From positions 61,775,756-61,839,755 of the forward strand of contig NC_088911.1 in NCBI RefSeq assembly GCF_963576675.1: 64,000 nt of DNA, written 5' to 3'. Positions 1 to 10,002 of the stretch are shown in pieces; within the stretch, counting starts at the first letter, position 1; each line of letters starts with the position of its first letter. The position numbers and the translations under genes are program-made. Under the pieces are notes generated by a model. It was not told the DNA's origin. It searched no databases and was given only the letters and a program-made list of their open reading frames with translations. Origin of the DNA: Euphorbia lathyris. Its lineage: Eukaryota > Streptophyta > Magnoliopsida > Malpighiales > Euphorbiaceae.

Positions 1-690
1 AGACCAATCTTTTCTTGAGGATGAAACTGTTTTCTCTAGAATCCATTTGAGTTCTCTATTTGATATCTCCGCCTGACCATTTGACTGAGGATGGTATGGC
101 GTTGATACGCGGTGGCGTACTCCATATTTTTTCATAAGCGTTTCAAAACTTCGGTTTATAAAATGAGTACCACCATCACTAACGATGACTCTTGGACAAC
201 CAAATCTACAAAATATATCGTCAAGAAAATTAACGACAACTTTAGAATTGCTCGTCGGGGTTGCAATTGCTTCAACCCACTTTGAAACATAATCAACGGC
301 AACTAATATGTAAGTTTTACCAAAAGAAGGGGGAAAAGGTCCCATGAAATCTATTCCCCACATATCGAAGACTTCAACTTCTAATATGGTTGTGAGGGGC
401 ATCTCATCTTTCCTTCCTAGATTTCCTGTTCTTTGGCACTTATCACAACGAGTAATAAATGAACGGACGTCTTTAAACATCGTAGGCCAAAAGAAACCAC
501 ATTCAAATATTCTAGCTGCTGTCTTGTTAGCTCCATTATGTCCTCCATAAGAGCTAGAATGGCATTCCGACATTATGGATTCATATTCATTTTCACCAAC
601 GCATCTCCTAATTATCCCGTCACCACAAGTCTTGAACAAAAAAGGATCTTCCCAAAAATACTGTTTAATGTCGAAGAAAAATTTCTTCTT
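1..690 (-). pseudogene. integrase region of Athila-type element
   Basis: The minus-strand translation continues in the RT frame after the stop at 693. It shows an HHCC zinc finger (an H-H pair near SSYGGHNGA, then CDKCQRTG at about 430-455), followed by the catalytic core: first Asp in [12 protein letters not shown] near 290, second Asp in VSDGGTHF near 180, and the Glu in [10 protein letters not shown] near 70. This is the DD(35)E integrase that inserts the cDNA into chromosomal DNA. No stop was noticed inside this stretch, but it is cut off from RT by the TAA at 693. The C-terminal part, after the motif RELKWILEK, runs off the window edge. Confidence 0.88.
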
Positions 691-2274
691 TTATTGGAAA
701 TTTAATCCTTCCGGAACAATATTGGCTACAAGATAATTAGTAATATCTGCATACCATGGTGACATGACGCTTTTCATTTGATAGAGATGTTCATCAGGGA
801 AATCATCTCGTATACCGTTAGTTTCACCTATGGGACCGTTCTCATCTTCAAGTCTCGATAGATGATCGGCGACAAGGTTTTCTACTCCCTTTTTGTCTTT
901 TATTTCTATATCAAATTCTTGTAACAATAAAACCCATCTAATTAGACGTGGTTTTGCATCCTTTTTAGCAAATAAATATCTTAATGCTGCATGATCAGTG
1001 TAAATAATAACTTTCGAACCTAACAAGTATGACCTAAACTTATCACACGCAAAAACTACAGCTAACATTTCTTTCTCAGTTGTGGTGTAGTTTAATTGTG
1101 CACCGGAAAGTGTGTGACTTGCATAATAAATGACATGAAGTTTCTTATCCTTCCTTTGTCCTAAAACACATCCGACAGCTAAATCACTTGCATCACACAT
1201 AATTTCAAATGGTAAATCCCAATCGGGTTTAGCAATAATAGGTGCACTGACTAAAGCTGTTTTTAATGTTTCGAAAGCTTTAACGCAATCTTCATTAAAA
1301 TCAAAGGTGGAATCTTTCATGAGTAGATTAGTGAGTGGTTTGGAAATTACAGAAAAATTCTTAATAAATCTTCTGTAAAAACCGGCATGTCCTAAAAATG
1401 ATCTTACTCCCTTAATAGTAGTTGGAGGGGGTAATTTTTCTATTACTGAAGTTTTTGCTCTGTCCACTTCTAACCCTTTTTCAGATATTTTGTGACCTAA
1501 AACAATTCCTTCGTCAACCATGAAATGACATTTTTCCCAGTTTAATACCAAATTTGTTTCTTCACACCTAGACAAAACTTTATCCAAGTTTTCTAGGCAT
1601 GAATCAAAAGAATCTCCATAAACTGAAAAATCATCCATAAAAACTTCCATGATATCTTCAATGAAATCATTAAAAATCATAGTCATACAACGTTGAAATG
1701 TTGCAGGTGCATTACATAGACCAAAGGGCATTCTCCTATATGCAAATGTTCCGTAAGGACATGTGAAGGTTGTTTTATCTTGGTCATCCGGGTAAATGTA
1801 TATTTGAAAGAATCTGGAGTAACCATCTAGAAAACAGTAGAAAGCATGACCAGCTATCCTTTCGATCATTTGATCAATGAAAGAAAGAGGAAAATGATCT
1901 TTCCTAGTTGCTTTATTTAGATTTTTATAATCTATACAAACCCTCCAACCAGTGGTGGTTCGCGTAGGTATTAATTCACCTTCTTCATTCCTTACAGCTG
2001 TTATGCCTCCCTTTTTAGGTACATAATGGATTGGACTAACTCATTCACTATCCGAGATAGGGTAGATGATTCCATTGTCCAGAAGTTTAGTAATCTCATT
2101 TTTTACTACTTCCTTCATATTGGGATTTAGGCGTCTTTGCCTATCCGCTTTAGGTGGCTTATCTTCTTCTAAGTGAATTCTGTGCATTACAATGCTCGGA
2201 TTAATACCTTTTAAGTCTGAAATTTGCCAACCCATACTTCCTATCCTATTTCTAACAACTTCTTTCAATTTCTC
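691..2274 (-). pseudogene. reverse transcriptase and RNase H of Athila-type element
   Basis: The N-terminal RT part (2268-2044) ends at a TGA where related proteins have Trp ([15 protein letters not shown]). The frame then continues through KKGGI, the palm motif [18 protein letters not shown] and the catalytic FMDDFSVYG (about 1625), typical of Athila-lineage RTs. RNase H follows, with IMCDASD near 1195 and [10 protein letters not shown] near 990. The 392-residue stretch 1869-691 ends in the TAA at 693, and integrase continues in the same frame. The family role is first- and second-strand cDNA synthesis and removal of the RNA template in virus-like particles. Inactive as it stands. Confidence 0.93.
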
Positions 2275-3507
2275 TTATTGGACTTGTGTTAATTTGTTAG
2301 AGATAATTATAGGTAGAGAATCGCCTTCGCCTAAGAAAGCGTACCTCAAATGACTTGGTAATTCTTTAAGTTCTAATTTAGGTGGAACTATAATTGAAGG
2401 CGGAACTGGTCCATCTTCTCGAATCAAAGGTTCTGGGTCCTTATCTTCTAGTTCCTCACTCATTATAGGTTCTATTATTTCTTCTTTTTGAACGATGTCA
2501 TTTACACATTCTTCAATTAAATCAAGCTTCATACAAGCGAAATCCTCCATAGGATATTTCATCGCTTGATTCATATCAAACTCAATCTTATCATCTCATA
2601 TTCTTAAAACTACTTTCCCTTCCGACACATCAACTAGAGCACGTACCGTGTTCATGAACGGTCTACCAAAGATTAGCGGACAATTTATGTCATAAGCAAA
2701 ATCTAAAATAACGAAATCGGTAGGAAAAATAAATTTGTCAACTTTAACTAAAACATCCTCAATTATACCGTATGGTCTTTTAGTGGTTTGATCCGCTAAT
2801 TGCAAAACCATATTGGTACGTTTGATCTCTTCTTCTAAGCCTAACTTATTAAAAATGGATAATGGCATCAAGTTAATGCTTGCTCCTAAATCACAGAGAC
2901 AACTGGGAAATTCAATATCTCCCAATTTACACGGAATGGTAAAACATCCGGGATCCTTGAGTTTAGTGGGCAAATTGCTTGACACAATCGAACTACAATC
3001 TTCAGTTAGTGAAATGGATGAAATTCCTTCCCAACTGATTTTCTTTGAAATTAAATCTTTGAGGAATTTACCATAATTGAGAATTTGCATAATCGCATCC
3101 ATAAATGTTAAATTAATATGCAAATTCTTAAGTTTGTCTAAAAATGTTAAAAGTTGTTTGTCATAGTCCTTATTGCGGACTTTGTGTGGAAAAGGTGGTT
3201 TGGGTACAAAAGTTTTTTTACTAGAGTCAATTGGTGCATCTTTTTGTTTTAATGTATCTTATTTGGGCGTCGGTAAATCAGTTCCAAGTAAGGTCGAATT
3301 TTCGGGCATTTCCGGGCCTAAGTAATTTTTCCCTGAACGAAGAGTGATAGCCTTAACATGCTCTTTCGGATTTTCTTCCGTATGGCTTGGAAGACTTCCC
3401 TCTTTGCGGGATGGAATTGATTTAGCGAGTTATCCAATTTGAATCTCCAAATTATGGATGCTAAATGATTGGTTTTTAATAAGCTGATCGAATTTTTCTC
3501 GATCCAT
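2275..3507 (-). pseudogene. protease and linker regions of Athila-type element
   Basis: The aspartic protease lies in 3123-2596. Its active-site motif is CDLGASINLMP near 2890 (Asp-Leu-Gly-Ala instead of the usual Asp-Ser/Thr-Gly-Ala, as in many Athila and Tat proteases). A flap-like segment and the motif LIFGRPFM follow near 2665. An acidic linker (2574-2275) leads into RT. Stops at 3432 (TAA), 3261 (TAA), 2598 (TGA) and 2277 (TAA) break the frame without shifting it. The family role is cleavage of the Gag-Pol polyprotein. Confidence 0.85.
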
Positions 3508-4724
3508 TTAAAACCATCGTTGATTACTTATTTTTCCGCTCATAGCATCAATAAATTTGTCGATTTTAGAAGATAAAGTGCTAATCGTATCTCTTGATTG
3601 ATTTTGATAATTAGTAGTACGATTTTGATTAGCATTAGCATTATTATTATCTCTCCAGTTAAAGTTAGGATGATTTCTCCACCCAGGATTATATGTATTG
3701 GAGTAAGGGTTATTATTTTGGTTTTGCCCTTGGACAAAATTTACCTCTTTAATTTCACTCATACCTTCGTAATCCACATCTGTTTGGATTGGCTTACCAT
3801 TAGGATCACACGGTGCCATAAACCTATCAATTTTGTGCGATAAGGCAGAAAATTGGGCTTGCAACATCGCTACTGGATCAAAATTCACTATACCTTTAAC
3901 TGATGATGTTGTTGAGGATGATGGTTTCGCTAATGGTACGTGTCCATGTTCCGCGGGCCACATACTGCTGTTGATTGCCATTTCCTCCAAAAGTTCCCTT
4001 GCTTGGGCAGATGTTTTCTTCATAAATAACCCTCCAGACATAGCGTCCAATGAACCTCTAGTTGTAGGATTTAGTCCATTATAAAATGTTTGCATTAAAA
4101 GTTCAGCGGGCAATTGGTGGTGTGGGCATAAATGTTGAAGTTCTTTAAAACGTTCCCAAGCCTCATAAAGAGTTTCATTATCATTTTGAGAAAAGGATGT
4201 TAACTCTTTAATGACTCTTGCGGTTTTTGCTAAAGGAATTTTTTTTGATAAAAATGCTTGGGCTAATTGTTCCCAAGTGGCAAATGATGCGGCTGGCATA
4301 GAAGTTAACCATTCTTTGGCTCGATCCTTCAAAGTAAAAGGAAAAAGGCGAAGTTTGATTGCTTCTGCAGTTACATCAGTAATTTTAAAAGTGTCACAAA
4401 TTTCTAAGAAATTTGTCAAATGGGTATTAGGATTTTCGTTAGGTAACCCGTAAAATGTTACGTTATTTTGCAACATATTAAGCAACGCAGGCTTAATTTC
4501 AAATTGGCTTGCATTAATTTGGGGTCTAACTATACTATTTGTTACACCGGCCACTCCTGGCCTAGCGTAATCCATAAGTGTGGCCATAACTTCTGGCTCG
4601 GTAATTCTAGTTTTTATTGGGGTTTTTTTTTCTTTTTCTTTTCTTTCTTGTTCTTTTTAAGAGTTCTTTCAATTTCTGGGTCAATAGGATCTGGTGACGT
4701 GCCTGAACTTCGAGAACTGCGCAT
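3508..4724 (-). pseudogene. gag of Athila-type element
   Basis: The 359-residue stretch 4587-3508 holds the retrotransposon gag domain (IKLRLFPFTLKDRAKEWL near residues 80-98, then the LSKKIP and ETLYEAWERFKELQ motifs) and an Asn/Gln-rich tail. The probable original start is the ATG at 4724: its product (MRSSRSSG, then DPEIERTL) matches the starts of the two other Athila-like gags here (ATGs near 43851 plus and 56478 minus). Between 4724 and 4587 the A-rich tract around 4617-4650 shifts the frame. No CCHC zinc knuckle is evident. Gag would form the particle that packages element RNA. Confidence 0.88.
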
Positions 4725-4891
4725 AAACTTGAAATTTCGCACGAACCGAAACTACCTACAAAACAGAATTTGAAAAATAAATATGTTAGTAATTGAAAAT
4801 AAATAAAATATAAAAGTTTGAATAAGTATGAATAAACCTAGATTCGTAATAAAACACGAAAAATTTAAAATTTTGTCAAAATTTTTGGCGT

Positions 4892-4909
4892 TCCCCGGCA
4901 ACGGCGCCA
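4892..4909 (-). other. primer binding site, tRNA-Asp
   Basis: The minus strand reads TGGCGCCGTTGCCGGGGA, the complement of the 3' end of plant tRNA-Asp (GTC). It lies six bases internal to the LTR end, as in the related plus-strand element at 43280-43297. Confidence 0.93.
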
Positions 4910-4915
4910 AAAACT

Positions 4916-6392
4916 TGTTGAGCGATTCCGCAAGTGCACGGTATACGCTTGTAGTAATAAAAGATACCGATCCCACATGGAACGTTTTTCGAACAAAACA
5001 AATTTATAATCGGTTAAAGTTACTTTTAGGTTTATAATATGGAAAAAATCGTTTAATCGGTTTTGGTTTTGAATTTGTTAGAATGAGAATTAGATTAGAT
5101 TATGAAAACGTTAGAAAATACTCTGATTTAAGAATGAATTTGCAAGATAGCAACGTTTAGTACTTTTTAGAAAAGTAAACATATGTATTTATTTGCATTA
5201 AGCAAAGGAAACAACTTTAAACTTTGTACGAATTATAAAGATGAAATAAATGACGGAACCTCTAATTAATTGGCTTTGAACATGACAAAACCCTTCCGGG
5301 ATAGTTGCCCTTAATCAAATTAAAACTCTTTCGAGATAATAATTTGCCTAAGTGTTCAACAAAGTTTCCTTGTAAAGATTTTGGATTAAATACGTTTTAA
5401 TGAAAACACCAGCAGTCACTTTAGTGGATTGGTTACCATAAGTGCTGCATAAAAATCTATCGAATAGAACGGACTTTATTAGATGAAATATAAATTGATA
5501 CAAGTTTACAGAGAACATGGAGCATGGAAACATTCGACGACTTGCAAGTGAACGGGTTGTCAATCCTTTCCTTGGGTTTCGTTAGAGTTTGTCAGGCTCA
5601 GGGGCGGATCCTCTACTCAATCTTCTCGTTGAATCTTCGTAATAGAGACTGGGTCGGTCTACTACCAAAATGAAAACTAAACTGGAACAATGTCTAAACG
5701 CTACTAAACTTGTTATTATTGAATAAACAATGTGTGTACAACATATTGCTTTTTACAGAATCGAAATCTAACTTTTGAATCACTTGACTCGGAATTTCTG
5801 CATAAATTCTATACTAATCTCTTTTTTCTACATATCTTCAACTCTCCATCAACTCTTTATTTATAGATGTTGAAGAGTCTTGATTGAAGTGTCGTGTCCG
5901 TTGTGAAAGATCGTGTCCGTTGCGAAAGGACGTCTTTATCCACCCGAACGATCGCGTTTCGTCGAAAACGAAAGTGTGTAACTAGGCCTCTACAAACTCC
6001 TGCTCGTACCGAGAATATTAAATTCTCTACCGAGAATGGGGGAGCATCAATTGGTCTTCAAACGAAGGAAAGGAGAAGCCGAGGAACGCGTGTCGCGACC
6101 GTGAATGTGGGGGCCGCGGTCGCGGCACGGAACATTTTTCGGTTCTTCTGCTTTCGTTCGAGTCCTCGATTTGGCGTTATTAATTTCTGTCGTCTTCGAC
6201 TCCTTTTGTAGGGGTTTTCTTCTGTTTTTGAGCTCTTTTCGTTCCTATTTGGATTTTACCAAATATTTATGTACCTTACAAGAAAGAAACATATTCGAGA
6301 GTAAAAGCTTTCTAAACAGTTATAAATAGCATAAATTCGTAGCAATATTGATGTAATTAACGATGATATTTTAGGTATATTTTGGGCTTAAC
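4916..6392 (-). repeat. 5' LTR of Athila-type element
   Basis: The 1477-bp LTR is bounded by TGTTGAGCG (plus strand, next to the PBS) and GGGCTTAACA, giving a TGTT...AACA terminal inverted repeat. On the minus strand a TATA box (TATAAATAA, 5857-5865) follows a GC-rich imperfect palindrome at about 6087-6135. The 3' LTR is outside the window, so LTR divergence cannot be estimated. ORF-like stretches inside it are not coding. Confidence 0.85.
5857..5865 (-). promoter_or_regulatory. TATA box of Athila-type LTR
   Basis: TATAAATAA on the minus strand, about 230 bp downstream of the LTR's GC-rich palindromic stretch. This is the expected place for the U3 core promoter. Confidence 0.7.
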
Positions 6393-7155
6393 AGATGGTG
6401 AGTCCGGATGACTTATTTGCTGCTACATCTGTATTGAATGCAGTAATATTCCTTTTTACTACATCATAGTCAGGATGTTGCACTATACTACCGATGTGTT
6501 CGGACGATGGAAGACACCAGAGCGAGAGATTGTGATTCGTCATTTGGGGAGTTATCAACACTACATACGTCTTTATTTTAGACCTGGATTTTCAGTGCCT
6601 CCCATTGCCACCTAATGGCGTACATTTCGTGATCCGAGTGTTCGTCACTTGGACAATCTATACGCTAAAAGGAGAGCGGCTTGGACTAGATTATATTAGT
6701 TTTATGTGTTGTAATTAATAATATTTATTCATGAACTTATATTATTGTTACTGATTTTAGTTAAAATTGTATGGTATTTATAGGTTTTAAGTACAATTGT
6801 GTAGTTTGAGCTGGTAACAGGTATTTACGGGTTTAACGGCCTATTTTTTTTGCCTTTCCGCCACGCGGGCGTGTGCTATCACGCCTCACCGCGTGGTCGG
6901 GCGTGTGGCTATCACGCCCGACCACGCGGTGAGGCGTGATAGCCACACGCCCGCGTGACGAAAAGGAAAAAAAAATAGCTTTTTCACCCCATAACCCATG
7001 AAAGGGCATTTTTGTCCTTTCACGGGGCTGGGGGTGGGAATTTGTTGCTAGGTTTAACAACACCCTTTAAAAATCTTTGGATTGACAATTGAATTAGAAA
7101 TTAATGTGTTCAACCAGTTGATTTGGATTGGTTAAATTAAATGATTTTATATATA
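6393..7155 (+). pseudogene. unclassified stretch with a degenerate coding remnant and a GC palindrome
   Basis: From about 6476 to 6705 one plus frame reads through motifs such as FGRWKTPEREIV, HLGSYQHYIRLYF and RDPSVRHLDNLYAKRRAAW. It has one internal stop and then a terminal one, so it looks like the 3' end of a decayed ORF. I do not recognise the family. A GC-rich palindrome follows at 6862-6957. The rest, up to the MITE, is AT-rich with no recognisable feature. Confidence 0.35.
6862..6957. repeat. GC-rich long hairpin, 44-45 bp arms
   Basis: The left arm 6862-6905 and right arm 6913-6957 are complementary except for one unpaired base, around a 7-base loop (TGGCTAT). Both arms are built from words such as CACGCGGGCGTG and ACCGCGTGGT, in AT-rich surroundings. 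Confidence 0.9.
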
Positions 7156-7444
7156 CAGTAAAACCTCTATAAATTAAATAGTGTCTTCTAGACTTATTTT
7201 GTTTTTGACAAAGCAAGTTTTACTTTGTTTTTTTAACCATTAGATGAGCTTACTTTGTCAAAAACAAAGTAAACATAGCCTAACCCTAAATGAATGATAT
7301 TAGGGCCATGAAATTTTATTAATTTATAGAGATATTAATTTATCGAGTATAAATTTACTGAACTGACCCAAGTCGGAACCAGAAAATATTATTATTTTAA
7401 GGAGGTTATTAATTTATCGAGTATTATTTTATAAGGGTTTACTG
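7156..7444. mobile_element. Emigrant-like (pogo/Tc1-mariner) MITE
   Basis: The left end CAGTAAAACCTCTATAAATT and the right end (complement CAGTAAACCCTTATAAAA) form terminal inverted repeats flanked by TA on both sides (7154-7155 and 7445-7446). This terminus is that of the Emigrant family of pogo-like MITEs. The interior carries a short hairpin around GTTTTTGACAAAG. No coding capacity. Confidence 0.8.
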
Positions 7445-7711
7445 TATATATATGTATAGATATAATTCTGTTCGATTAAATATAAAATTATGATATATAA
7501 ATACAATATAATGTATATTTTTTAATTTAATTTATAAAACCTACTATAGTTTTAAATTTTATTTTGTATATATAAAATTTAAATATTAAGTAAACTTTTT
7601 GATTATATTGTAAAAATAAATCAAATTTTAAATAATATTTATCGAAATATATAAAAGAAATACTAAATAATATTTTTAATTTTTAATGTATATTGTACAT
7701 ATATAGGGGTG
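7445..7711. other. AT-rich spacer, no gene seen
   Basis: Very AT-rich sequence dominated by TATATA, AAATTT and poly-T words. No ORF, RNA gene or repeat boundary is recognisable. Confidence 0.6.
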
Positions 7712-7770
7712 AGATCTAGTGAGATAAGGAATTGTGGTATGACAATGAGCTTATGGTGTGATAGAATGAA

Positions 7771-8318
7771 GGGTTAATACACATATTTGCCCTTGTATTT
7801 TCTCGGAAAAATAGATTTGTCCTTAAATCAAATAAACCCATAAAACTATCCCTGAATTTTCCATAAACCTGCAATTATACCCTAATCTGACGGAGCTGCT
7901 AAACGGCGATGACATCAAACCTTCTTATCTCCAGAAAAACTTCAGAAAAAACAACCAATCACAAACAGAACAAAATATGCACATTCAATTTCGATTAAAA
8001 GCAAGTTAGAAGAACAGATTGGTCAAAATTCATTTTCATAAAAGCTCAATCAACCTAATAAAATGGCGTCTAAACCTCCTAATTAATCCAAAAACAATAG
8101 CAATAGAAAACAATAAGAAACCAAATGAATTTTGATTGTCGTCATCCAATTTTTTTGGAGACAAGAAGATTTGATGTCATCGCCGTTTAGCAACTCCGTC
8201 ACATTAGGGTATAATTGCAGGTGTATGAAACATTCAGGGATAGTTTTGTGGGTTTATTTGATTTAAGGGTAAATCTGTTTTTCCGCGAAAACACAGGGGC
8301 AAATATGTGTATTAACCC
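7771..8318. mobile_element. MULE-type MITE, 548 bp, 9-bp target duplication
   Basis: Termini GGGTTAATACACATATTTGC and its complement form inverted repeats of over 140 bp, including ACGGCGATGACATC near the inner end. The element is flanked by TAGAATGAA at 7762-7770 and again at 8319-8327. A 9-bp duplication with long TIRs is the Mutator signature. No coding capacity: the minus-strand ORF across its right half is incidental. Confidence 0.9.
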
Positions 8319-8867
8319 TAGAATGAAACTACGTAGTTTTGATGATAATTGACAAGGGCAATGTGGCAAATTTATAAATAAAAGAAAACACATAAGAGAG
8401 AAAATTGTTTTATTTCTTTTCTTTAAAATACATTTTTTCGACCTTTCTAACCTCGTTTTTCGGAAAGGTCATTTTGAGATCCCTGAAGCTCACGTAAAAA
8501 AAAACTCGTGAACGGAACTCGACGATTAGGTGGGCGTTTTCCGGCGAGAAAAAAACAAATACCCAAAAAATTTCAGAATATGTAAAACATTATTTTGAGA
8601 AACTTTAATTCTTGGGTCGAAGCGGGTTTTCTTACGGTTTAGTCCCAATAAAACTTTTTCCTTAATTTTATCAATTTTACATGCTTCAACAGTTTATTGG
8701 GTCAAAATTGTAAGGAATCTTGCTTTAAGCCAAGAATTAAAGTTTCTTAAAATGATGTTTTACATGTTTTGGAATTTCTTGATAATTTTCTGGGCACGTT
8801 TTTTGTTCTACATTTCAGCACTATGTGTTGGAAAAACCAGCACATACTGTTGGACGTCAGCATGTTG

Positions 8868-9356
8868 TACAAATTGTTCTAATTAGTGTACCAATTGTTT
8901 CAAATCAGTGTATCAATTGTTCCAACAAAATAATTATATTGTTCCAATAGAATTCTTAAATTATTCCAACATAATACTTATACAGTCTTGATCACATGCA
9001 CCTTAATAAGCATGTAGAATTTGCTCATTCACCGTTAGATTTAGGCTTATTAGAATCATAAGGTGAAGATTCAAAATATCCCGATGTTTAGATTTAATAA
9101 GCATATATCTAACGGTGAATGAGCAAATTCACTTGCTCATTAAGGTGCATGTGAAAATTCCTGAATACTTATATTGTTCCGACAGTGTACGAAATTGTTC
9201 CAAATCAGTTTACCATTTGTTCCAACATAATACTTATATTGTTCCAACAGAATAAATTAGTGTATCAATTGTTCCAACAAAATAGTTATATTGTTCTATC
9301 ATAATACTTATATTGTTCCAACATAATAAATCAGTTTACCAATTGTTCCAAATCAA
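8868..9356. repeat. degenerate tandem repeats around ATTGTTCCAAC
   Basis: About a dozen copies of a roughly 20-28-base unit containing ATTGTTCCAACA and AATACTTATATTG fill the centre of the foldback element. A small MITE (8995-9153) interrupts the array. Confidence 0.75.
8995..9153. mobile_element. 159-bp MITE
   Basis: Ends CACATGCACCTTAATAAGCA and (complement) CACATGCACCTTAATGAGCA form inverted repeats. Inner repeats ATCTAACGGTGAATGAGCAA and its complement lie further in. No clear target duplication, so the superfamily is undetermined. Confidence 0.7.
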
Positions 9357-10002
9357 TTTTATTATCTATCGTCTTTAATTTCATTTTTATTTTTTTAGTA
9401 TTTAATATAGTATCTTCAAATTTATATTAGTTATATTATTTAGAAAATAATTTTAATCTTTAAAATTTATTGAAAATAAAAAATTACCCTTAAAAATCAA
9501 TAAATCATTTTCCTTAATTTTATCCATTTTACATATTTCAACAATTTATTGGGACTAAACCATAAGGAATCTCACTTTGACCCAAGAATTAAAATTTCTC
9601 GGAATAATGTTTTACATTTTCTGGAAGTTTTTGAGAATTTTCTGGGTACTTTTTTTCTCGCCGGAAAACACCCACCTAATCGTCGGATTCCGTTGATTTG
9701 GGACTTAACCGCAAGGAACCTCACTTTGAGTCAAGAATTAAAGTTTCTCATAATGATGTTTTACGTTTTTTGGATTTTTTTAAAATTTTCTGGGCATTTT
9801 TTTCTCACAGAAAAACAGGTCGTCGGATTCCGTTCACCGGGAAATTTTTTTTACCTGAGTTTCTGGGATCTTAAAATGACCGTCTAATTAAGACGAGTCC
9901 AACGGTATAAATTTTTTTGAAAAACGAGGTTGGAAAAGTTGGAAAAATACATTTTAAAGAAAATAAATAAAACAATTTTCTCTTTTTTTATTTACAAATT
10001 TG

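Larger units (their letters stand above)
1..6392 (-). mobile_element. Athila-type Ty3/gypsy retrotransposon, minus strand, 3' end outside window
   Basis: Reading the minus strand from 6392 downwards the order is 5' LTR, tRNA-Asp primer binding site, gag, protease, RT-RNase H and integrase, which is the Ty3/gypsy order. The FMDD version of the RT box and the tRNA-Asp primer match the Athila/Calypso lineage. From about 4587 to 691 gag and pol stay in one reading frame, interrupted by in-frame stops whose first bases are at 3510, 3432, 3261, 2598, 2277, 2043 and 693. One frameshift sits in the A-rich tract near the gag start. The polypurine tract and 3' LTR lie beyond position 1. The element cannot make its proteins. 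Confidence 0.92.

Noticed and set aside
344..550. Plus-strand ORF of 68 codons at the left edge
   Set aside because: It is antisense to the Athila-type integrase zinc-finger region, which is supported by motifs; the plus ORF has none.
5894..6329. Two overlapping plus-strand ORFs of 105 and 74 codons
   Set aside because: They lie inside the 5' LTR of the minus-strand element, overlap each other in different frames and have no recognisable domain.
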